A stretch of 64,000 nt of DNA. It comes from JAIVJG01 sp964236735 (GTDB taxonomy: Bacteria > Acidobacteriota > Blastocatellia > Pyrinomonadales > Pyrinomonadaceae). A program made the translations under genes and the position numbers. Shown one piece after another: positions 7,427-15,186 of the stretch (positions are counted from its first letter, which is position 1; each line of letters starts with the position of its first letter). Below the pieces are notes generated by a model, which saw nothing but the letters and a program-made list of their open reading frames with translations, was not told the DNA's origin and searched no databases. The stretch is taken from positions 33,297 through 97,296 of the forward strand of contig CAXSFM010000016.1 in the NCBI GenBank assembly GCA_964236735.1, read 5' to 3'.

Positions 7427-8764
7427 TCAATTCAGGTTTGATGTGAGGCCGCGCATCTTCTTCAGCGTGCGCCAGTAAACATCCTCCATGAAGATGTGCG
7501 AGAACTCGCCGTTGCGACCGATGCTGTGCAGATTCTTGACCGGCGTCGAGTCCTCGAAGCGTTGGCGTTCAGGTTCGTACTCGTTGAGAAACACGGGATA
7601 AGCGATGGGCGTGCGAAGCACGCGACAGCCGAGGTAACGCTCCCGCGCGCCTGCGATGAGCGGCTTGAGATGCTCCAGACAAAACTCTCCAAGTTGCTCG
7701 TCAGACATGCTCCACGTTTCGTCGCCGACGCTGCAGCCAAGATCAACGGTGACGAGCGTTTTGCCGGCAGGCGCGAGCCAGGGCATCGAGAGCGCTGTTT
7801 CCGTCAAACGGAAAAAAGGGAAGTCCGCTTCAGGCGTCCACAGCACCGTCTCCGGCAACAGCCCGCGTCCCTCGAATCGCATATTTACGAAAACCATCGG
7901 GCGATAGCGAAAGCGTGCGAAAGGAGCAAGCGCGTCCGTGCCGCTGACGAGTTTAGCGAGAATGTGGCGCGGCGCAGTGCTGACGACCGCCGAAGCATCA
8001 ATCTCTCGTCCATGAACACGGACGGCCACCGCTCGCCCGTCGTTGACCAAAATAGATTCAACCGGCGATTCAAGTTGGACAACGTCTCCGAGGTCTTTCG
8101 CCAGACGCTCGCATAAAAGCCCGACGCCGCCATCTGGATAGACGTGCCAGACGTTTGGGTTCTCCGGCATCTCGCGGCTGTATCCGCAGGCGACGGCGCG
8201 GCGTGTGACGACGCTTGCCGCCTTGAGCATCAAAGTGCGCGCGATGCTGCCCGGAATGCTCGCGCCGACGGACGGAGCCAACCCGGTCGCCGCCGCGCCC
8301 GACCACGCCTCGACCAGAGGGATCGCCACTTCATCGGCGAGAGCGCGCCCGTACTTATCTTGAAACCACTCGGCGGCAGATTGCGGCGCGCGCCTCCTGC
8401 CTAAACCGGCGACACGGCTGGCCGCGCCGCTCGCGGCGAAGCGCGGAACTTTCATCAAGCCGAATGGATAGCTGTACATGCGCCCGTCGAGTTGCACTGA
8501 CTCGCCGTAGTGTCGCACCGTGCGGCACTGCGCCCCGACGCCAATGGCCGCGGCCAGCCGGTTCGTGATGAAGTGCGCGCCGAAGTCATAAGTCCAACCG
8601 TCCGCATCGTGAAAACTCGCCGCCAGCCCGGCCACCTTCGAGCCGGCTTCAAACAGGCGCACGGGCACGCCGGCTGCACGTAGCGTCCATGCCGCCGTCA
8701 ACCCGGCGAGACCTGCCCCGATGATGACCACGGGTTTTCGTGCCGCGTGATTCATAACTCGCAT
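7427..8764 (-). CDS. FAD-dependent amine-oxidase-type oxidoreductase
   Basis: A 445-residue flavoprotein with the N-terminal dinucleotide-binding motif VVIIGAGLAGLTAAW followed by the FAD-clamp E39 in VRLFEAGSKVAGLAASF. It belongs to the broad NAD(P)-binding/amine oxidase group that also holds protoporphyrinogen oxidase, desaturases and UDP-galactopyranose mutase. In polysaccharide clusters such proteins are common but of uncertain substrate; a UDP-sugar or a lipid carrier is possible. GAGGGTA precedes the ATG at 8764; a second ATG three codons in is less well placed. It lies 29 bases after the methyltransferase gene and is cotranscribed. A second, distinct flavoprotein of the same superfamily is encoded at 10864-12243. 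Confidence 0.75.
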   Translation of the reverse strand: MRVMNHAARKPVVIIGAGLAGLTAAWTLRAAGVPVRLFEAGSKVAGLAASFHDADGWTYDFGAHFITNRLAAAIGVGAQCRTVRHYGESVQLDGRMYSYPFGLMKVPRFAASGAASRVAGLGRRRAPQSAAEWFQDKYGRALADEVAIPLVEAWSGAAATGLAPSVGASIPGSIARTLMLKAASVVTRRAVACGYSREMPENPNVWHVYPDGGVGLLCERLAKDLGDVVQLESPVESILVNDGRAVAVRVHGREIDASAVVSTAPRHILAKLVSGTDALAPFARFRYRPMVFVNMRFEGRGLLPETVLWTPEADFPFFRLTETALSMPWLAPAGKTLVTVDLGCSVGDETWSMSDEQLGEFCLEHLKPLIAGARERYLGCRVLRTPIAYPVFLNEYEPERQRFEDSTPVKNLHSIGRNGEFSHIFMEDVYWRTLKKMRGLTSNLN

Positions 8765-8793
8765 TACCCTCTATCTAAATTCAAATGATGAAA

Positions 8794-9828
8794 TCACTGT
8801 GGACGCCGGAGAATCGCCCGCAACAGCGCGCCGCGACCTACGGCTTGATTGATCGTGTCGAAAAGCGTGAAGGCGGCGAGCGCGCCGGGCGACTGAAGAC
8901 TGAAGCGTCTGATGAGCCACGCGGGGGCTGAAAGGTCAACGAGCATATTACGCAACGAGTAAGTCCAATTCACGGGACTGACGACGGTGTCCAGCGACTC
9001 GACTTCCATCTCCACTTTGTCGGCGAGCAAATTCATCGTGCGCCGGTTGAAGAGATTCCAGTGACGCGGAAAGTGATAGCCGCCCCAGTGTCTTCCCTTG
9101 AAGAGTTTGAAATCGAGCGAGTCTGTGTTGTCGGTGACGATGATAATTTTCCCACCGGGACGCAAAAGCTCACGCACGGCGCGGACGACGGCGGGCGGGT
9201 CGGCGACATGCTCGATGGTTTGAATCAGGAACGCCGCGTCGTAAGCCCCGCGCGGCAAGTCGAGTTGTTCGATGGTCCCTCGATGAACCGTCAAGCCGTG
9301 GCGCGCGGCGGCGTCAACCGCCCGCTCGCTCATGTCCGCGCCTTCGAGTCTCCAACTCGGATTGCCGAAGTCGCGCAGCAGGCGCAGGTGAAAGCCGTCG
9401 CCGCAACCAACATCAATGATGCGCGCGCGGTCGCCGAGTCCGCGGCAATAGTTGAGCAAGCGATGCGCTTCGAGTCTTCGCCGCACTTTATAAACGAAGC
9501 CGTAACGCTCTTCCGAGAAACTGAAGGCGTGATAGTCGGGCGGATAGATGCGCGGCAAGTCGGCTTCCGACGGGCGCGGGTTGAGATAGACGAGTCCGCA
9601 ATTCGTGCAGCGCATGGCGAGAAACGTGTCCGGGCTAGTCCTGTATTCGAAGTCTTCGCCGACCGCGATTGGTTGAGCCTCACTCGTGTCGCAGATACAG
9701 CAGCGCGCCGGTTCGAGTGAAAGCGGAAACGAACGCCCTGAAGAATCAGAAGTCACGTCCCTCTGCTCGCCGTCTGGCGCGGCTGCATAGAGGTGCGGGG
9801 ACGCACCTGTGTGTTCCTCAAGTTGCAT
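8794..9828 (-). CDS. Class I SAM methyltransferase with N-terminal zinc ribbon
   Basis: A 344-residue protein. Residues 43-46 (CCIC) and 74-77 (CTNC) form a probable zinc ribbon, as in the family of C-methyltransferase-like proteins of sugar pathways. The sequence IIDVGCGDGFHLRLL near residue 140 is SAM-binding motif I, and AAFLIQTIEHVADPP is motif post-II. It probably methylates a sugar or glycan precursor. The frame is open for 91 further codons upstream, but that part overlaps the deacetylase gene and lacks domain sense. The ATG at 9828 forms TAATG with the deacetylase stop, which decides the start and implies translational coupling. Confidence 0.85.
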   Translation of the reverse strand: MQLEEHTGASPHLYAAAPDGEQRDVTSDSSGRSFPLSLEPARCCICDTSEAQPIAVGEDFEYRTSPDTFLAMRCTNCGLVYLNPRPSEADLPRIYPPDYHAFSFSEERYGFVYKVRRRLEAHRLLNYCRGLGDRARIIDVGCGDGFHLRLLRDFGNPSWRLEGADMSERAVDAAARHGLTVHRGTIEQLDLPRGAYDAAFLIQTIEHVADPPAVVRAVRELLRPGGKIIIVTDNTDSLDFKLFKGRHWGGYHFPRHWNLFNRRTMNLLADKVEMEVESLDTVVSPVNWTYSLRNMLVDLSAPAWLIRRFSLQSPGALAAFTLFDTINQAVGRGALLRAILRRPQ

Positions 9829-10841
9829 TATCCGCTCACCGCCAGTTGTGAGTCGGGCTGTGCAATCTCCATGCTTCGCACCGGAAGATGAGCCGTGCGG
9901 AGAGCTTCGCGGACGTGCTGCCCGACGGTCATCACCGTGAAGTGTTCGGCATAGACGCGCAGCGCTTCGCTCACGACGTGTAGCTTTCTCGCGCCCGGCA
10001 TATTCATGCCGGGGAAAAATGATAGCTCCTGTATGTCGTCGCAGCCGAGAAAATCGAGCGGGTGGAGCAGCAGCGACGGCGCGGTGCGGGTCAGACGGCA
10101 AAGCGCCAACGCCATCTTGAAATAGCTCACGGCGAGCGCGGGCGAAAAGCTGCTCAGATATAAAAGATAACTGACGTGAATCGGAGTTTTCAAAAGCGGC
10201 ATCGTCGTCACAGGCATCTCGACCAACTCGCCCGCGCCGACTTGCCAGCGATAAGGCTTGAGCGGTCTGAACCCGTCCCGCAGCGTCCCGAATAAATTGT
10301 TGCGCTCGCGCATCTCTTCGCGGCTCAGGCGCGTGGTCATAAAGTAGTAGGCGCGCGCTAACGGGCCGAAGAAAGTCGGAAACGTCGAGGCGTCGTACTC
10401 GTAGCCGCGCCGTTCGAGCACGCGCAACGTATCGCTTGAGAAGCTGAATCCGGGGCCGCGAAAACCGCGCGGGCGGCGGCCTGTGACGCGCTCGATATGC
10501 TCTTCGGCTCGCGCCAGTTCGGTTTCAATTTCGTTTTCGGTATAGAGATGAAACCACGGTTCGTGTCGGAAAGAGTGATTACCGATTTCGTGCCTGCCGT
10601 CATTGGCGGCGGCCAGCGAGGCGATGGCTTCGCGGTTTTCGTCGAGCGCGGCATCCTGCCCGACAATGAAGAACGTGACGGCCAACTCGCGCGCCGCGAG
10701 AAAGTCGAGCACGCGCGGCACGACGATGTTCAAGTACGAAGGGAACTGCTCCCACCCGGCATCGCCGTGCGTCTTCATGTACGACCATTTGTTATCGAGG
10801 TCGAGAGACAGACTGGCGATGGGTTTCTGCTGTTGCGACAT
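9828..10841 (-). CDS. Polysaccharide deacetylase (NodB-fold)
   Basis: A 337-residue NodB-type carbohydrate esterase. The metal triad is visible: ASLSLDLDNKW supplies the Asp pair and HEIGNHSFRHEP the two histidines, followed by RPRGFRGPGFSFSSD, the conserved substrate-groove motif. The extra C-terminal part (about residues 170-330) has no obvious domain. These enzymes remove N- or O-acetyl groups from glycans or lipid-linked sugars. No signal peptide is visible, suggesting a cytoplasmic or membrane-associated step on a precursor. The ATG at 10841 has a GGAA site; an upstream TTG at 10874 is rejected because it would overlap the flavoprotein gene. A second deacetylase, fused to a GT2, is in the same operon. 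Confidence 0.85.
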   Translation of the reverse strand: MSQQQKPIASLSLDLDNKWSYMKTHGDAGWEQFPSYLNIVVPRVLDFLAARELAVTFFIVGQDAALDENREAIASLAAANDGRHEIGNHSFRHEPWFHLYTENEIETELARAEEHIERVTGRRPRGFRGPGFSFSSDTLRVLERRGYEYDASTFPTFFGPLARAYYFMTTRLSREEMRERNNLFGTLRDGFRPLKPYRWQVGAGELVEMPVTTMPLLKTPIHVSYLLYLSSFSPALAVSYFKMALALCRLTRTAPSLLLHPLDFLGCDDIQELSFFPGMNMPGARKLHVVSEALRVYAEHFTVMTVGQHVREALRTAHLPVRSMEIAQPDSQLAVSG

Positions 10842-10863
10842 AATGTTCCAATGATAAGCGATG

Positions 10864-12243
10864 TCAGGCGGCAATGACGGCTAAATCGTTCCGCGCGGGC
10901 AGCGTCAGAAATTGCGCCGCCGTCTTTTCTGCAAGTTGCACGGTCTCGTTGACGTTGAGCGTGCCGTTGACGATGTGCGCGGAATTGACGATGTGGACTC
11001 CGGGCACAGATGTTTCGATAGGCGGTAAACGCTCCGAGTAATTCAGGACGGGAACGGGGAAGACGGAGCGCACCCGTGAGACGCGAAAGGCGATGAGGTC
11101 GCGCGGGTCAAAGTGCGGGTACATGCGCGCGAGCGCGTTCAGGAACTCGTGCTGCAACTCGGCGTCAGAGCGGTCGAAAGCAGGGTCGTCCGGCGCGACG
11201 TACTTCGGCAGATAGACGAGCGCGTGGCCGTCGAACTGCTCTCGATTGACGAGCGCAGACATCTCGATGACCGCCGTGAATGGAACCCACGAGTCTGTAA
11301 TGTTCGTGACGTAAAAGTTTGCGAGCGGACGCTTGAGCAACAGCGAGGCGCAGATGATGCCCTGATACCGCACGGCTTCAAGCAGCCTCTTCTCTTCGCG
11401 TGTCAGGTTCACGCAGGCGCGTGCGGCGACGTGCGATGGAGTCGTCAACACAACTTCATCAAACCTTGCGCGGCTCCCGTTTTCAAACTCGACGCAGACC
11501 TCCGCGCCGCCTGTTGTCTCGACGCGCTTGACGGCGTGTCCAAGTTCGATGCGGACGCCTTTCGCCGTCAGCAATTCGCTGAAGCGTGCGATCACGCGCG
11601 CGTAGCCGCCGGGGACGTAGCCGAACATCTCGCGCTTCAGTCCCGTGCGCCTCGCGGCGTACATGCGTTGGATGGTTGACCAGATGAAAGCGGCGGACGA
11701 GTCGCGGTAACCTTCGCCGAGTTTCGCGCGCAGCAGCGGCAGCCAGATGCGCTCGAATGTGCGGCGACCTGACAGAGAACGCAGCCATTCGGCGACCGGA
11801 ATCCGCTCCAGTTTTTGCCAGTCGCTCAACCGGGAAGCGTAAAAAATCGTCGCGCCCAGACGCAGCTTGTCTAAAAGATTGAGCGGCGGGAAACGTAGGA
11901 ACTCGACGGTGTTCGACATCGAGTAGAGCCGTTCATCCGTGTAGAAGCCGGTGCGTGTTTCGACCCACTCCATCTCATGCTCTAATCCAAGTTGAACGAG
12001 CAATCGTCGCAGAGCCGTGTCCGACAACAGCGTAACGTGGTAGTGCCGATCCCACGTCACATCGCCGAGTTGCCACGCGCTCGCCAGACCTCCGAGACGG
12101 TCAGCGGCTTCAAAAAGCGTGACGCGCTCGCCCGCTTCGGCAAGGCGCAGGGCGAGCGTCATGCCGAGCAGCCCGCCGCCGATAATCGCCCAACTTTTTT
12201 GTCGCTGTGGTTTCATGGAAACATTTGCGGAGACGCCGGACAT
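10864..12243 (-). CDS. NAD(P)/FAD-dependent oxidoreductase of glycan cluster
   Basis: A 459-residue flavoprotein with WAIIGGGLLGMTLALRL near residue 18 and VTLFEAADRLGGLASAW, the ADP-binding motif plus FAD-clamp Glu of the amine oxidase superfamily. The later motif RHYHVTLLSD and the near-C-terminal VPGVHIVNSAHIVNGTLNV are typical of a group regularly found in exopolysaccharide gene clusters, whose reaction is not established. Its ATG follows the stop of the acetyltransferase gene directly (TGAATG), so the two are coupled. It is clearly distinct from the second flavoprotein at 7427-8764. Confidence 0.75.
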   Translation of the reverse strand: MSGVSANVSMKPQRQKSWAIIGGGLLGMTLALRLAEAGERVTLFEAADRLGGLASAWQLGDVTWDRHYHVTLLSDTALRRLLVQLGLEHEMEWVETRTGFYTDERLYSMSNTVEFLRFPPLNLLDKLRLGATIFYASRLSDWQKLERIPVAEWLRSLSGRRTFERIWLPLLRAKLGEGYRDSSAAFIWSTIQRMYAARRTGLKREMFGYVPGGYARVIARFSELLTAKGVRIELGHAVKRVETTGGAEVCVEFENGSRARFDEVVLTTPSHVAARACVNLTREEKRLLEAVRYQGIICASLLLKRPLANFYVTNITDSWVPFTAVIEMSALVNREQFDGHALVYLPKYVAPDDPAFDRSDAELQHEFLNALARMYPHFDPRDLIAFRVSRVRSVFPVPVLNYSERLPPIETSVPGVHIVNSAHIVNGTLNVNETVQLAEKTAAQFLTLPARNDLAVIAA

Positions 12244-12864
12244 TCAGCGCGGCGGATCGAGTTCAAACACTACTTGATCATCAACCCTGTACTGCAAGCC
12301 GCAGACGCTGCACGCGATTGCGTCCTCGTTGTCGTGACCCTCAAAGCGCATGAGCAACTGCCCGCAACGGCAGACGCAGCCGACCGAGTGCGCCGGGCTG
12401 CCCAACGCGAGATGAAAGTCGGGCACAGATTTGGTGACGAGCGAACCCATCCCCACCATCGCCCAACGCCCGACGGTGAGATCGTTGCCGATGGTGCAGC
12501 CCGCGCCGATAGTTGCGCCTTCGCGGACGAGCGTCGGCAGCGTGTGTTCGTCCGGTTCGGAAGGACGCAGGCTGCGTAAGTCGGTCGTCGTCGCGCGTGG
12601 GAAACGGTCGTTGGTAAAAATCGTGCCCGCGCTAATCATCACGCCGTCCTCAATCGTCACACCGTTGCAGAGATAGACCATCGCGTTGATCTTGACGCGA
12701 CTGCCAATCGAAACGTCATAGGCGATGTAAGACTTCTCGCCGATGATGCACTCCGAGCCTAACTTTGCGCCGCGTCTGATGTGGACGTTGTCCCACACGG
12801 ACGTGCCGGGGCCGATTTCCACCGCTTCTTCGATGATGGCCGTCGGGTGGATACGTGTCGTCAT
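12244..12864 (-). CDS. WbpD-like sugar N-acetyltransferase (left-handed beta-helix)
   Basis: A 206-residue hexapeptide-repeat acyltransferase. Repeats such as IHPTAIIEEAVEIGPGTSVW and GVTIEDGVMISAGTIFTNDR define the left-handed beta-helix; FTNDRFPR is characteristic of the WbpD/WlbB branch, which acetylates the 3-amino group of UDP-2-acetamido-3-amino-glucuronate with acetyl-CoA. The C-terminal tail carries a zinc-ribbon-like CVCRCG and CSVCG. The gene overlaps the Gfo/Idh dehydrogenase gene by ATGA and follows a DegT aminotransferase, the same trio as wbpB-wbpE-wbpD of Pseudomonas. This context supports the call more than any single residue. Confidence 0.85.
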   Translation of the reverse strand: MTTRIHPTAIIEEAVEIGPGTSVWDNVHIRRGAKLGSECIIGEKSYIAYDVSIGSRVKINAMVYLCNGVTIEDGVMISAGTIFTNDRFPRATTTDLRSLRPSEPDEHTLPTLVREGATIGAGCTIGNDLTVGRWAMVGMGSLVTKSVPDFHLALGSPAHSVGCVCRCGQLLMRFEGHDNEDAIACSVCGLQYRVDDQVVFELDPPR

Positions 12865-13907
12865 GCCACCGCCTGTTCTCCGAGTTCGATCAGTTTATCG
12901 GTGTTCAGCCTGCCGCTGCCCTGATTGGAAATTCGCGTCCACTTGTCTTGACGAAGCGCGATGTATGCGGCTTCGACGGCCTCCACGGAAGCGAGGGCGT
13001 CGGCGGCGGTAATCAGCGATGTCTCTGCGCCGCTGATGGAGCGTGCGAAATTAACGATCTTATGCTTAAAGGCCTGCACTTTGTCATAGCCGTCGCCGAA
13101 TACAGTCCATTCAGATGCAGACGCCGTGCGAAATTTCGACTCGCGCCACCCGACGGAGAGCGTGCCTTGAGAGCCGTAGATGTTGATGTAGCCCGGCAGT
13201 TCTTTGTCTATGCTCCACGACAAATCAATGTTCGCCATCACGCCATTCGCGCTACGGACGGCGAGATGCACCGTCTCTTCGACGGCGAGTTGTTGGCTGC
13301 GCCTGCCTTCGACGGCCTGTATTTCCGCGAGCGGGCCGAGAAAGTAGCGACAGATGTCGAGCGAGTGCGTGCCGTTGTCAATGAGCACGCCGCCGCCGCT
13401 AACTTCAGGGTCGGAGTTCCAACGCGCGCGCATGTCAACGCGCGACGTAAAGGCGTTCTCGAACAAAATAATGTCGCCGATGAGACCGGATTCGACGATA
13501 GACTTGGCGCGCACCACGTCTTCGACATAGCGAAACTTCGAGGCCATCGTCAGTTGCACTCCGCTCGCCCCGGCGCGCTCAAGCATTCGTTGAGCGGAAG
13601 CCGTGCCGATGCTGAGGGGCTTTTCACAGAGCGCATGGATGCCGCGCTCGATGAGGCTCAGGCAAATTTTCTCGTGCGTGGCCGGAGGCGTGCAGACGAT
13701 GCAGGCGTCCGGCGCGAGTGTGTCGCACATCGTCTCGAACGAATCGAAGCTCGCGCATTTGAGACGTTCCGCCAAAGCTGAGGCGGCATCCTCGCGCACG
13801 TCCGACACCGCCACGACCTGCGCGAACTCACAAGCTTCAAACGCCTGCGCGTAAGACTGCGCGATCCTCCCGGCTCCGATGATGGCAAACCGTAACTTGT
13901 CCTTCAT
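12861..13907 (-). CDS. Gfo/Idh/MocA-family sugar dehydrogenase (WbpB-like)
   Basis: A 348-residue NAD-dependent oxidoreductase with RFAIIGAGRIAQSYAQAFEA at the N-terminus (Rossmann motif) and HALCEKPLSIG, the conserved EKP motif of Gfo/Idh/MocA proteins. In the WbpB role it oxidises the 3-hydroxyl of UDP-GlcNAcA to a 3-keto sugar, the substrate for the aminotransferase encoded next door. The ATG at 13907 has an AGGAG site; a GTG at 13934 has none. It ends with an ATGA overlap into the acetyltransferase gene and begins 42 bases after the DegT gene. Substrate is inferred from neighbours. Confidence 0.85.
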   Translation of the reverse strand: MKDKLRFAIIGAGRIAQSYAQAFEACEFAQVVAVSDVREDAASALAERLKCASFDSFETMCDTLAPDACIVCTPPATHEKICLSLIERGIHALCEKPLSIGTASAQRMLERAGASGVQLTMASKFRYVEDVVRAKSIVESGLIGDIILFENAFTSRVDMRARWNSDPEVSGGGVLIDNGTHSLDICRYFLGPLAEIQAVEGRRSQQLAVEETVHLAVRSANGVMANIDLSWSIDKELPGYINIYGSQGTLSVGWRESKFRTASASEWTVFGDGYDKVQAFKHKIVNFARSISGAETSLITAADALASVEAVEAAYIALRQDKWTRISNQGSGRLNTDKLIELGEQAVA

Positions 13908-13949
13908 GTCTTCGCTTCTCCTGTGTTGACACACTGCGCCGCATCAATG

Positions 13950-15182
13950 TCAGTTCGTTAACTCGGCGACGGCGCGTTGAATCGCGTCTGCGATGTACGA
14001 GACATGCACGTCCGTGTAACGCTCGTTCCACGGCAGGACGAGCACGCCGTCGAGCGCCTTGAAAGTTCCGGGGAAGCGTGCGGGGTTGTAGTCAACCGCT
14101 TCCGGTCGGGCGAGCGTGAACGGAAAGCGGCTCGTGCCGAAGGTGCGTTGCTGCTCGAACACCTGACATTGAAACGCCGGTTTCTGAATGTAGCGCGGCG
14201 CGCTGGCGATGCCGCGCTCCTTCAAGAGTCGCGCCATGCCCTGCGCGCCGCCTTTGATGACGGCGTCGTCAACGCGCAAAGCATACTTCCAGTAAGTATG
14301 AACATTTGACGGATAGATGTGCGGCGACTCGATGCCGTGTACGCCTTGAAGCGCGCGCGTCAACTTGTCCGCGAGTTCGATGCGGCTTGCCACCACGTCT
14401 TGAAGCTTGGCGAGTTGGGCGACGGCGACCGCTCCCTGCAACTCGCTCATGCGATAGTTCAAAGCGAGGAAGTAATGATCCGGCTGCGGGTCGCCGTAAC
14501 CCCAGGCCTTGTTGATGAAGAGAAACATGCGGCGCGCGAGTCCGTCATCGTTCGTCGTCACCAACCCGCCCTCGCCGGTCGTCATGTGCTTGCCCTGTTG
14601 CAGGCTGAAGCAGCCGACTGCGCCGATGCCGCCGACGTAGCGCCCGTCATGGCTCGCCATAAAACTCTGCGCGCAATCTTCAATCACGGGGATGCCGCGC
14701 CGCTCCGCGAACTCCATAATCTCTGTCATCTCGCACGGGTTGCCGAACAGGTGCGTGACGATGATGGCGCGCGTCCGTTCGCTGCACACGCGCTCGATGG
14801 CTTCGCGCGTGACGTTGTAAGTGAGCGGGTCAACATCGGCAAAGACCGGAATCGCCCCTTGATAGAGGATCGGCGACAGCGCGCCCATATCCGTGATTGA
14901 CGTGGTGATAATCTCGTCGCCCGGTTCCGGGTCTATCGCGGCCACTGCGATGTGGACGGCGGCAGAGCCTGAGGCGCAGGCGAAAGCGTGTCTGACGCCG
15001 AGCCGCTCGGCGAATTGCGTTTCGAGCGTCTTGACGAACGCGCCCTTCGTGCTCGTCAGCGTGCCGGTGCGGATGACTTCCGTCAGGAGGGCGATCTCTT
15101 CGTCGCCGAGCGTGCGCCCGGTGGCGTCTTGATCCGACGGCAGAGTCAACAGTTCTTCTGCGTAAGTCGCAACTTGGTTCAT
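13950..15182 (-). CDS. DegT/DnrJ/EryC1/StrS sugar aminotransferase (WbpE-like)
   Basis: A 410-residue PLP-dependent transaminase for nucleotide sugars. The lysine in FSLQQGKHMTTGEGG forms the Schiff base; VIEDCAQSF supplies the Asp that contacts the PLP pyridine nitrogen. In the context of the adjacent dehydrogenase and acetyltransferase it probably aminates the 3-keto group of a UDP-2-acetamido-uronic acid. The ATG at 15182 lies 4 bases after the stop of the deacetylase-GT2 gene; the frame is open for 33 more codons, but these overlap that gene and have no domain sense. Confidence 0.87.
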   Translation of the reverse strand: MNQVATYAEELLTLPSDQDATGRTLGDEEIALLTEVIRTGTLTSTKGAFVKTLETQFAERLGVRHAFACASGSAAVHIAVAAIDPEPGDEIITTSITDMGALSPILYQGAIPVFADVDPLTYNVTREAIERVCSERTRAIIVTHLFGNPCEMTEIMEFAERRGIPVIEDCAQSFMASHDGRYVGGIGAVGCFSLQQGKHMTTGEGGLVTTNDDGLARRMFLFINKAWGYGDPQPDHYFLALNYRMSELQGAVAVAQLAKLQDVVASRIELADKLTRALQGVHGIESPHIYPSNVHTYWKYALRVDDAVIKGGAQGMARLLKERGIASAPRYIQKPAFQCQVFEQQRTFGTSRFPFTLARPEAVDYNPARFPGTFKALDGVLVLPWNERYTDVHVSYIADAIQRAVAELTN

Positions 15183-15186
15183 GGAT

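Noticed and set aside
9061..9720. A 219-codon plus-strand frame opposite the methyltransferase gene
   Set aside because: Antisense shadow of a gene with clear SAM and zinc motifs.
12855..13781. A 308-codon plus-strand frame opposite the Gfo/Idh gene
   Set aside because: It is the antisense shadow of a well supported enzyme gene, rich in Arg and Ala without domain motifs and without a ribosome site.
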